Shown piece after piece: positions 46,819-57,719 of a stretch of 64,000 nt of DNA. Origin of the DNA: Dreissena polymorpha (Eukaryota; Mollusca; Bivalvia; Myida; Dreissenidae); assembly GCF_020536995.1 (NCBI RefSeq), contig NC_068366.1, forward strand, positions 16,211,522 through 16,275,521, read 5' to 3'. The notes beneath the pieces were generated by a model, which saw nothing but the letters and a program-made list of their open reading frames with translations, did no database searches and was not told the origin of the DNA. Numbering within the stretch: the stretch's first letter is position 1; each line of letters opens with the position of its first letter. Both the position numbers and the translations under genes were made by a program.

Positions 46819-49237
46819 GCTATAGCGTCTTTATTATGTAACGATTATTTTCCTGGCCGCGAACTCCGATCAGCACATAGGGTAGAAACGCAGCGATGAC
46901 CTGTATGTAAACTCTGACATTCACACACAGTGGCCGCAAATTGACTCGATATACCTCGCGAGTTGAAATGCAATGCATTAAAGTGAGTCTTCGCTTCCAC
47001 TGCTCTCTATACTTTAACATGTTAACATGTTGACAGGAATATTGAAGTTAGTAATAAATATGAGAAAATAGCCTTTAAGTGCAAACGTTCTCGCGCTGAA
47101 AATCTTCTGAAAATAAAAGGCGGACGCACAAACTGTATTGATGTCGAGATTGAGTGTAAAACTGTTCTATCTATTAAGCCTTTTCATTAGATATAAAATT
47201 GTTTCATGCTGAACACGCAGTAAAACAGTGTTACAAAGACGCGGACATGTTTCCAATGTTCTGGTCGTATTCTCAAATCAGCCAATGCAGTCAATGAAGT
47301 GTATTCATCTGTACTTGGCCGCGGGAAGTTTTATTTGAATTCTATTGGACGCTAACAAAGGTCAGGCTAAGGTGAAAAGCTGGCTTAATACAGCTTACGC
47401 CGAAAAAAATATATAATTAGGGTGTCAAAATTTAACAAACTGAACAAGTCAATTTGAACTTCTCTTGCAATGCAAATGGAGCCACTTGAAATATCAAATT
47501 GTTCCTATACTAGTCTATTCTATACACAGATGGTGACGTCACTACGTTATTGTCACCTCTATACTTAGACGCATCACACAACTCCATTTGGAGGCATTTA
47601 TGACTACGAAACAAAGAAGTCCGCGGATGAATGAAGAATTATATATATCAATGATAGAAGTTAAAGCTGAAATGATATAAACAATAATGTCAAAACATAA
47701 CTTATAAAAATTGCATGACCAATTAAGTTTGAAGATACTCTTCAGTAAGTATTTGGAGGGAAAAAATCTTCTGTAAGTAATTGGAGGAAAAACAAATTCT
47801 TAGGTAAGTGGAGATATTTTTGAGTTGCATACCTTGTTATATATATATTTGATAGTGAATTTTTTTTTCAGAAAAGTAAATTTTTCGTTATAATATGATT
47901 ATTTATCATTCAAAATGATGTTTTCACTAATTAATATCATAGCCACACGCTAACCACCTGTCATTTATAGGTACCAAAGGATAATGTGGCCCCGGCTTTG
48001 CATTTATTTCAAGATTTTATTGTTCAACTTCGGTAGAAACTACACTACCAGTGAACAAACAGCAACGCAATTCATTTAAGAAATACTTCGAAATTGTTCT
48101 TCGAATGTAAAACATTGTTATTGCTTGTGTTGCATGCATACGTAGACATGGTTATTATCCTTAAGCGAGATTATACGATTTTTTATATGAGTAAAATTGT
48201 AATATATTGATAAAATATATTACAAAAACACAAAATAGGCAAGAATAATTATACATTGAAAACGAATTTCATAAAATGCAGTAAAGACAAATTAGCGCCC
48301 CGAGCCGATTGTGACGAAGATATTTCGTACATATTTTCCTACAATAACCGAAGCATTCGTCTTTTTAGTTCGTGTTTGTGTGTCGTATGAATAGATATCG
48401 TTGCAGGAATTTAAAATGAACCGTTACACTAAATTTAGATTCACATCGTACATGCATGATTTACATGCGGGCGAATTCGACTGTACAGCAATTTTCGATT
48501 TCAGAATTAAATATCTGGCTTATTTCACATTTTCGACACATGTTCTTGTTAACCTTTATTTTAATTTATATTGAACTATGTGTTTTTTTCACATTTTTTA
48601 TAAAAAATTTAATATTTGACACAGTCTTATAGTCTCGCTTTAAGTGATGCGGAATGGGCCCGTTTCATAAACGTTCGTACGCACGATTTCTTACGTAAGT
48701 ATACTTACGAACATCGTAAGAAAATCCGAGCGTTTCATACAAACATTCTTACACAACCACCTGCTACGAATGTGTAAGCTCCTATGTTAAAGTTACGAAT
48801 GGTAAAGGGCTGTCGTAGCGTTCGCAAATATGGCCGCCTAAGCTAGTTAACGTCTGCACAAATTTTCCAAAATAATAAAAAAAAGATCTTAAGTGCTTGT
48901 TTTCTTTAAAAGAAGCATGACTTATCTCTTAAAAATGAAGAAGTCGGTTAATTTGTGTACATTTTAATGATTTATCTTTATGAAATATACATTTAAGAGA
49001 GAACAGATGTTTCCCTTGTTTCCGAAATCGCGTTGAGAAAACAAGGTCAAATGTAAACAAAGTTTATTGTAACTGTTACTGCGTGTGAAATTAATGTCTA
49101 TGTTTGCCTGGCCTATGTATTGTTTGCGCATGCCCGAATTCATTCGCGGAAATCTGCCCGGCTAGGTAGAACCTCTGTTGTTTGCGTTGCCAAAGAATCA
49201 CGCAGCGTGTTTGTGATTCGATGAGTTAATTACATTA
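46819..49237. other. intergenic DNA
   Basis: No gene recognised. At 48655-48770 'gggcccgtttcataaacgtt' and clustered 'cttacgaacatcgtaag' type inverted repeats look like the end of a Harbinger- or hAT-like element, but I could not find the other end. Confidence 0.35.
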
Positions 49238-49505
49238 CAGGGGTGTCAATTGGCCAAAATCTAAAATCATGAAAATAAGCCTAGCATGTGGGGGGCCAGT
49301 GCCAAAAAAGGGTTAATTATTCATTTAATTATGTTAACTGTGTTAACAATATGTCAAATTAAATAATTTATGTTAAAAATGACATTTTTTGACAAAAATC
49401 TTTTAATACCACAACAAAAATCCTCTAATTTATATCAACATCAAAAGCAGTTTTTGAGGGCCAAATTCATGAAATTAGGAATAATCCTGAACTTTGACAC
49501 CCCTG
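49238..49505. mobile_element. short-TIR miniature element
   Basis: 268 bp with terminal CAGGGGTGTCAA and its complement TTTGACACCCCTG. CATTA stands immediately left (49233-49237) and right (49506-49510). AT-rich interior, no coding. The CAGGGGTGTC-type termini suggest a hAT-like MITE, although an 8-bp duplication would then be expected. Confidence 0.75.
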
Positions 49506-49510
49506 CATTA

Positions 49511-50290
49511 GCATTGCGGGTATACCCCCCCCCCAAAAGAGGTACGATATTATACAATTGTTATAAGTTTTAAGTTTAAATGATTACTCAATATGTCTTT
49601 ATCGCGAACGTAGCATTATCTAATTTTTTGTAAATACATCATTAGTCATATTACGTTGTACCTAAGTTGCAAGTTTGCATTACAAACGTTGTAGAAGTGG
49701 GAAGAAACAAAATATACAAGAACAAATATATATATAGACCAGCGTCTTCAGTCTGTTCCTCTTGGGTGTGGCTTGCGGAAACCTAACGGCATCGTTGCAT
49801 TACAGTAGCGTTTCTTTTGAATTACCTCTAACCGTACTTTGTATTACTGTATAAGCATATTCTAAATACAGAAGAGAGTATTATTACAAAAGCGACTCGT
49901 ATATAAAAGGTTAGTTAGATCTATGTCAAACTGGAATGTATGGAGCAAACTGTTATTAATGGATGATTGATACAGGGGACACGGAAATATTTATTGTGGC
50001 AACTTCTAACGACTCTTCAGTGCAACAAAGTTTCCTTCTAGGATTGAATTAGCTGGAAGATTATGTTCAATGCGTCAGTGATTTATTATAATTGGAATGT
50101 TAAAAACAGGCTTAGAACAAGAAAGGTTGTCCATGTGTAAATAAAGTAGTTTCTTTTGTATAATTTCATTTACAGGGGTGATATTCCAGTAGCTTGTTAT
50201 CTTGTGGAAATTTCCTTAAATAATAAGTTTTCACTTAAAATAGCAATGTTTTCCTTAATATTTGATAAATTTCTTAAGTTGTATTACATA
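49511..50290. other. intergenic DNA
   Basis: AT-rich; nothing recognised. The reading frame that leads into the transposase at 50297 is open back to 50156, but that part has no similarity to the family. Confidence 0.4.
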
Positions 50291-51976
50291 AATTCGGTGT
50301 ACCACACCCTAAGAGATAGAGTAAAAGGCAGGGTAGATCCGCAGACTGTCATGACAGGACATGGTCCATTATTCTCCACTGAAGAGGAAGCAAAACTTGT
50401 CGACCATGTTAAATATATGGCAAACCTTGGGTATGGTTTCACAATATGTGAGGTTGTAGCCAAGGCAACTGACTTTGCAGTGTTCTTGAAGAAGCTAACA
50501 CATGACAACCCATTGTCAGTCAAGAGGTTTCATGGTTTCTGACGACGTTGGCCTGAAATAAAGGTAGTAAAACCTAGAGCCCTCAGTCAGTGTACAGCAA
50601 AATCCACAACTGAGCATGCAGGCAGTATACTCATCCAGAAACTGTCATCAAGAACAATGATCTACAAAATAAGCCAGAATGTATATACAATATTGATGAA
50701 AAAGGTGTACGAACTGAACACTCTGCCTCATATGCTGTAAGTGGCAAGGCATGTGTCCCAGCCTTAACCTCATCAAGGTCAGGAATCACTACAATCATTG
50801 GTGGTGGCAATGCGTTAGGTACACACATTCCACCATTTTTATATTCAAGGAGCAGCGCATGAATGAAGTTTCAAGGTTCAACACCTGACTCTGCTGGCAC
50901 TATTTCTAAAAGTGGTTGGTCGAATTCTACCATATTCCATGAGTACTTGAAACGCCATTTTGTACGCAGCATTCAAAGGTAAAATGGCAAAATGCAAGTC
51001 AGCCAATCCTATTGATATTTGATGGACACATGTCACATATCAATGCTCCTGTACAAGAATGGGCCCAAAAGAATAATGTGCTTTTGTTTGTGCTTCCTGC
51101 CCATACAAGCCATTGCCTACAACCCTTGGATATTGGATGCTTTGTTCCCTAACAGAAGATTTATAATAACATGTGTCAAAAATGTATGAGGGAAAATCCG
51201 TCTCCCAAAATCACTAAATTCAATGTAGCTGCACTGGCTTCAAACCCATATGTAAAAGTACTTTCTAACAGCAATCTAACGGTGTCTTTTCAGAAAGCCT
51301 GTATATATCCTCTCGACAGAACAGCGGTCCCTGTTGACAACTTCAAGCCCTCCGCGCAATATGTCGGTTTAGATCCTATACCTGTCTCAGCTGCTGATAA
51401 GTCTGACGTTGACTCCTATTTCAAGGCTACAGAGTCTGTTATTGATAAAAAGAAAGAACATGATAAAACAGCAATCAATAAAACACTAGTGGTGTTTCCG
51501 GGCAAGAAATTACCCGATCAGACATATGTCAGGAAATTTTCAGCAGAGCACAGTCCCAGCCTTTATGTGAACCAACAGCACACAAGACGCGCAAAAACAA
51601 CACCAACCTGAAAATCTGTAAAAAGGTCTGTCAGTTCACAAAAAAAATCCTGTTGTTACCCCATTCCAGAACCTGTTCCTGGTTCATCACAAATAAACTT
51701 TCAATCAGATTCATATTCAGATGACTCTGACTCTGATATTTCTGACGAGGATAAGTGCTGCGTTTGCAAGCAGTTTCAACCTGAAAAACTGAAACATTGT
51801 GTGTCCCTTGTGATCATTAAATGGGCACAGTGTGTCTTCAATGGCTGCAAACATTTGACACATTTCATATATTGCTGCAAGCAGCGAGTCACTCGGCGTA
51901 ATTACATATTCATCTGCCCTTGTCACGGCCAATCAAGCACTGAAGAATATAAGCATCAGCATAAACTGTGTAAGTA
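50291..51976 (+). pseudogene. pogo/Tigger-type transposase with C-terminal zinc finger, decayed
   Basis: Clear homology to animal pogo-like (DDE_1) transposases. In order: TLRDRVKGRV and LVDHVKYMANLGYGF (DNA-binding region); RRWPEIKVVKPRAL; NIDEKGVRTEHSASYAV with the first Asp; GITTIIGGGNALGTHIPPF; IFDGHMSH with the second Asp; FVLPAHTSHCLQPLDIGCF with the third; FQKACIYPLDR. After a Ser/Asp-rich linker a finger-like CCVCKQFQPE ... WAQC ... HLTHFIYCC ... ICPCH ends the ORF at about 51976. The three catalytic Asp are present. The frame is broken by an in-frame stop after FHGF (50540), stops near 50860 and 51150, and frame changes between; intact stretches are 50297-50542 and 51171-51611. A plain DNA transposon relic. 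Confidence 0.85.
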
Positions 51977-52758
51977 GTTAAATGTTTAAAGTGATTAACT
52001 GTTTCAAGTTTTATTGTTTTGGACCAAAAGTTTAAAACTATACTGTAATTGTGTACATGGTTCGAAAGCAGATGCTCTTAGAAGACGGCCATATTGGATT
52101 TTTTTTGTGAAAGGGTGGCGGAAACTACCTAGTATATTTCAAAGTTATGATTTGGGATATACATTCTTAAATCCATTCAGGTATGTAGCAAATATTATAT
52201 TTTTTTGGAGGCATATTTCGTTTTCATTGTAATAAAAACTATTATTTGATTGCATCTAGTATTTAGGGGTTCGAAAGGGGTTCACGCAAATAAACAGATT
52301 ATGGTTTCTTGGAAAAATAACGTTTCCAATCGTTTATTGTTTAGTAAAAAATGAAAAAAGCTAAACCTTATGGTTAGAAATTGTTGTAATGATGGTGTTT
52401 GTAAATTTAAAAGCCATTTGAATTGTATATTTCATTTATGTTTTATGAAATAACCCCACCCATTTTGAAATGGTGGTTGTTAATAATACCCGTTATTGTG
52501 ACACGCGTTATGTTGTTGTACAAAGATTGGAAGGATTTAACTGCTGTGTATTGAAATTGTGTGATCTGTGATATTACTGAGGGATAATGGATATTAATAA
52601 ATGAATGCATTCTCTGAAAGTGACGTGTTTTATATACAAGTAAGCACTGGCACTTCTGAGAATTGTTCAAAAACTCCATTGGATTTTAATTGAAATGCAG
52701 ATAAGTGAATTTAATACTTTATCGTTATATAATAATACTGTTTTATTGTCCTTTTTGT
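51977..52758. other. intergenic DNA
   Basis: No gene or repeat recognised between the two transposase relics; ends in a 'tttttgtag' that could be the acceptor of the next one. Confidence 0.35.
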
Positions 52759-52760
52759 AG

Positions 52761-53497
52761 AAAATCATGCAAGTAAGAGAAAATACAGTTGATCTTCTTA
52801 CAAATAGTCAACTATTGGAACGGTATAGATTTGATAGAAATGCGTTTATGTTTCTCGAACAATTACTGGGCCCAAGAATACAGCCAGCAACTCACTGACA
52901 TATTTAGTCTCTCTGCTATGGAAAAATCTCTTCGACCTTAAGATTCTTGGCCACTGGTGGTATACACTTAAATGATGCCGACATACACAATGTTTCACAG
53001 TCCACCGTTTCTAAAGTAATTAATGAGGTTACACAACAACTTTCATCTGACCTGTTTGTAACCAGATTTATTAAATGTCCCACCACCATTCAAGAGCTAG
53101 ATGTTCAGATCGAAAAATTTCATGGAATTGCCCGATTTCCAAGAGTGGTGGGATTAATTGATGGAACTCATGTGCGAATAAAGGCGCCATCAGAAGATGA
53201 AGCAGTGTATGTGAACCAAAAACGTTTTCACAGTATCAATGTACAAATTGTCATTGATGCTTTTGACAAAATAACAAATATTGTTGCACGTTGGTCTGGA
53301 TGTGTGCATGACTGCAGAATTCTCAATAACAGTGGTCTACGCCAGATGTTTGCAGACGGGCATATTCCCTTTAGAGGCAGATATCACATTCTGGGCGACA
53401 GTGGATATGCATGTTCAGAATGGCTGCTTACACCATATCTGAATCCACAGCCAGGTAGTAAGAGTGATTACAACTGGTATCCATTTATAAAAAAATA
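52761..53497 (+). pseudogene. Harbinger (HARBI1-type) transposase, truncated
   Basis: Starts after a ctttttgtag acceptor with MQVRENTVDLL and RYRFDRNAFMFLEQLLGPRI. A stop and frame change lie near 52897-52930. An intact frame then runs from 52947: STVSKVINEVTQQL (helix-turn-helix-like), PRVVGLIDGTHVRIKAPSED with the first catalytic Asp, EAVYVNQKRFHSINVQIVID, HDCRILNNSGLRQMFADG, GDSGYACSEWLLTPYLNP with the second Asp. Homology ends at SKSDYNW and the frame closes seven codons later (YPFIKK), so the catalytic Glu region is missing. Host HARBI1 is about 350 residues; this is a transposon relic lacking the last third. Confidence 0.85.
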
Positions 53498-53883
53498 ATT
53501 TTTTAATAAAAAAATGTTTGTTTAAAAATTAAACTTATAATAACAGTTTATAGCATGAATAAGGAACACATTACAATTTAATTGTTCATACAATGTATTG
53601 ACAAAAAATAATTTATAACACATGCGTGAATAATTTCATATCTATATATAATTTCATATCTCTATAGAGCAATAAAAAGTAGATGAATTTTTATTATAAT
53701 ATAATATATAATATCTATATATAATTTAATATCTCTGTAGAGCAGTAAACAGTAGATGAATTTTTTAGGGATATGTACAGTGAAATTTTAATGAATGAGT
53801 GTGTCAAAGTGTAAATATTAAATCATATCAATATGTTGTAATGGTAAAGTATCTTGATGAAAACGAAATGTACAGTACCTAAC

Positions 53884-53967
53884 AATAATGGAGTATAATT
53901 AGTTTTTTTTATGTCCCCCACCACTTTAGTGGTGGGGAACATAAAACACTAATTATACTCCATTATT
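53884..53967. repeat. 84-bp near-perfect palindrome
   Basis: Outer arms AATAATGGAGTATAATTAGT and its exact complement at 53948-53967, inner arms 'atgtcccccaccac' and 'gtggtggggaacat', loop ttta. The inner part is the start of the repeat at 53910; the outer arms show that flanking DNA has been copied in inverse. Confidence 0.9.
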
Positions 53968-54219
53968 GGTGGTATATTGTTTTGCCCTGTCTGTTGGTTG
54001 GTTGGTTTGTTGGTTGATTGGTTTGTTGGTTGATTGGTTTGTTTGCCCCAACCTTAACATTTTGCCATAACTTTTGCAATATTGAAGATAGCAACTTCAT
54101 ATTTGGCATACATGTTTATCTCATGGAGCTGCACATTTTGAGTGATGAAATGTCAAGGTCATCCTTCAAGGTCAAAGGTCAAATAAATAGCTTCAAAGTG
54201 GCGCAGAAGGGGACATAAT
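53910..54219 (+). mobile_element. dispersed mollusc repeat with TATGTCCCC ends
   Basis: Begins TATGTCCCCCACC, contains (TTGGT)n and 'gaagatagcaacttcat', 'ctcatggagctgcacatttt', 'tcaaggtcaaaggtcaaat', and ends GGGGACATA. The ends are inverted copies of each other. Often the body occurs as several tandem units; here there is one. Confidence 0.7.
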
Positions 54220-54423
54220 GTTTCTGACAAATACATATCTTGTTAACATATATTTTGTGTACTGTTTACAACATTTTCTTGCATGTAATAACCATGTCAA
54301 ACACATTTATAGTAACTTGCTTTTTCATATGTGTACATACAGTTTATATGACATTCTAGACATACATGAGTAAAGTTAATGAAACTCAGATTTTTTTTTT
54401 CAATTTTATGTTGAAACAGATCA

Positions 54424-55913
54424 TTAACAAGGGCTGTTTGTAAAACATCCTTCCCCCCATTTGGGCTCTCCATTGTAGTAACAGCCATTGTGTGAGTATG
54501 TTTTTGTAAATGTGACCTTGACCTTTGACCTAGTGACCTGAAAATCAATAGGGGTCATCTGCCAGTCATGATCAATGTACCTATGAAGTTTCATGATCCT
54601 AGTCATACGCGTTCTTGAGTTATCATCCGGAAAACATTTTACTATTTCGGGTAACAACGACCTTGACCTTTGACCTAGTGACCTGAAAATCAATAGGGGT
54701 CATCTGCGAGTCATGATCAATCTACCTATCAAGTTTTATGATCCTAGGAATAAGCGTTCTTTAGTTATCATCCGGAAACCATTTTACTATTACGGGTCAC
54801 CGTGAACTTGACCTTTGACCTAGTGACCTCAAAATCAATAGGGGTCATCTGCGAGTCATGATCAATGTACCTATGAAGTTTCATGATCCAAGGCCTAAGC
54901 GTTCTTGAGTTATCATCCGGCAACCATTTTACTATTTCGGGTCACCATGACCTTGACCTTTGACCTAGTGACCTCAAAGTCAATAGGGGTCATCTGCGAG
55001 TCATGATCAATTTACTTATGAAGTTTCATGATCGTAGCTATTAGCGTTCTTGAGTTATCATTCGGAAACCATTTTACTATTTCTGGTCACCGTGACCTTG
55101 ACTTTTGATATAGTGACCTGAAAATCAATAGGGGTAAACTGCGAGTCATGATCAATGTATCTATCAAGTTTCATGATCCTAGGCATAAGCGTTCTGGAGT
55201 TATGATCCGGAAACCATTTTACTATTTCGGCTAACCGTGACCTTGACCTTCGACCTAGTGACCTGACAATCAATAGGGGTCATCTGCCAGCCATTATCAA
55301 TCTACCTACGAAGTTTCATGATCCTAGGCATAAGCGTTCTTGAGTTATCATCCGGAAACCATTTTACTATTTCGGGTCATTGTGACCTTGACCTTTGACC
55401 TAGTGACCTGAAAATCGATAGGGGTCATCTGCGTGTCATGATTAATCTACCTATCAAGTTTCTTGATTCTAGGCCTAAGCGTTCTTGAGTTAGCATAGAG
55501 AAACCATTTTACTATTTCGGGTCACTGTGACCTTGACCTTTGACCTAGTGACCTGAAAATCAATAGGGGTCATCTGCGAATCATGATCAATATACATATC
55601 AAGTTTCATGATCCTAGGCCTAAGCGTTCTTGAGTTATCATCCGGAAACCATTTGACTATTTCGGGTCACCGTGACCTTGACCTTTGACATAGTGACCTC
55701 AAAATCAATAGGGGTCATCTGCGAGTCATGATCAATGTACCTATGAAGTTTCATGATCCTAGGCCCCAAGCGTTCTTGATTTATCATCCGGAAACCACCT
55801 GGTGGACGGATCGACAGACAGACCGACAGACCAACCGACAGACCGACCGACCAACAGACCGACATGTGCAAAGCAATATACCCCCTCTTCTTCGATGGGG
55901 GGGGGGGGGCATA
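54424..55913. repeat. tandem array, about 146-bp unit, 9 units, with leader and hairpin end
   Basis: The leader is 'ttaacaagggctgtttgt'. Nine units follow, each with 'gaccttgacctttgacctag', 'caataggggtcatctgcgag', 'gaagtttcatgatcctaggc' and 'gttatcatccggaaacc'. The last leads into 'cacctggtggacgga', a CAGACCGAC run and a C-rich/G-rich hairpin ending 'gcataa'. The layout suggests a mobile repeat with defined ends rather than a satellite. Confidence 0.88.
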
Positions 55914-56619
55914 AAAATTACACGGGAAAAAGTAGAAAGAGGAATCGGACAACTGAAAGAAGGTTACATGGTTAAGTAAGAAGAATGCAACCAGAAAGAG
56001 TCTGCAGGTAAGAAGCTGTGAAATGAACTAAATAAATATTGCATAGCCATAAGCTATAAAAGACAATTTAAAATAAGTTTGGTAACTTAAGTAAATACTG
56101 CTAATGCATAATAGACTTAGTGCTGGATATGTGACAATAACATTGTTCACATGTGGAAAATGCAAGTGAAACATTAATACATCAGTTAAACATCTTTTGT
56201 ATACACAGCAAACAAATTTGTTATGCACACAATGTGCTTACTGTGAACTATTGCAACATAAAATCATGTTTTTTGTTATAATTTAAGGATTATCATTTTC
56301 TGTGCAGTGGAATTCTTGGGTGCGATGGTTGGACGGTATTTCAAACATAAAATAATAAAAATAAATATTTGTGTTTTTTAACCGTTTCAAAAAAAAATTG
56401 GGGGGTGGGGTGGGGGGGTATAGTGTGAGGGTGTGGTGGTCATTAGTGAGATGATCTTAAAAAAAATAAAAAATAATAGGGGGGGATTCGGGGTTGGGGT
56501 GGAGGGGGGAGGGCACGGGGGATGGTTTGGGTGGAGTCTATTGTGGTATGTCAGGTAAGAGTAGTTTTGTCAAAGTATCAATCAAATCTAATCATAAATA
56601 AAGAAGCTATGGCAATTTT
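55914..56619. other. intergenic DNA with G-rich tract
   Basis: 56396-56525 has several G runs (ggggggtggggtgggggggt type). No gene recognised. Confidence 0.45.
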
Positions 56620-56629
56620 AGCAAAATTT

Positions 56630-57540
56630 AATAATTTGACCTTGAGAGTCAAGGTCATTCAAAGGTCAAGGTAAAATTCAACTTGCTAGGTACAGTAACC
56701 TCATGATAGCATGAAAGTATTTGAAGTTTGAAAGCAATAGCCTTGATACTTTAGAAGTAAAGTGGATCGAAACACAAAATTTAACCGTATATTCAAAGTT
56801 ACTAAGTCAAAAAAGGGCCATAATTCCGTAAAAATTACAATCAGAGTTATGCAACTTGTCCTTTTACTGTACCCTTATGATAGTTTGCGAGTGTTCCAAG
56901 TATGAAATCAATATCTATGATACTTTAGGGGTAAAGTGGACCAAAACACAAAACTTAACCAAATTTTCAATTTAATAAGTATAAAGGGCCCACAATCCCG
57001 TCCAAATGCCAGTCAGAGTTACATAACTTTGCCTGCACAGTCCCCTTATGATAGTTAATAAGTGTTGCAAGTATGAAAGCAATAGCTTTGATACTGTAGG
57101 AATAAAGTGGACCTAAACACAAAACTTAACCAAATTTTCAATTTTCTAAGTACAAAAAGGGCACATAATTCTGTCAAAATGTCAGTCAGAGTTACATTAC
57201 TTTGCCTGCACACTCCCCTTATGATAGTTAGTAAGTGCTGCAAGTATGAAAGCAATAGCTTTGATACTTAAGGAATAAAATGGACCTTAACATAAAACTT
57301 AACCAAAATTTTACAATTTTCTTAGTATAAAAAAGGGCAAATAATTCTGTCAAAATGCACGCCAGAGTTATCTAACTTTGTCTGCCCAGTCCCCTCATGA
57401 TAGTCAGTAAGTGTACCAAGTTTGAATGCAATAGCATTGATACTTTCTGAGAAAAATGGACCTAAACGCAAAACTTAACCGGACGCCGACGCCGAGGTGA
57501 TGACAATAGCTCATTTTTTTTTTCAAAAAATAGATGAGCT
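56630..57540. repeat. tandem array, about 170-bp unit, 5 units, with terminal hairpin
   Basis: Units share 'gaaagcaatagctttgatac', 'agtggacctaaacacaaaac' and 'cagtcagagttacataactt'. The array ends 'ttaaccggacgccgacgcc' and a hairpin 'agctcat(t)n...(a)n-atgagct'. Built like the 54.4-kb array: a few units, then GC-rich DNA and a hairpin. Confidence 0.85.
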
Positions 57541-57719
57541 AAAAATTAATAGAGAATATTTGTTACTACAGGCTCAGTTTAAATTTTTTTAAGTATCGAT
57601 GTATTTCAGATTATGAAATACTGTTCTGGCCATTTATATGCCCCTTTAAATATCAAAAAGTTCATAACAAAGTTAATACATGAATAAACAATTAAAAGGT
57701 GCAATATATTAAAAAGAAT

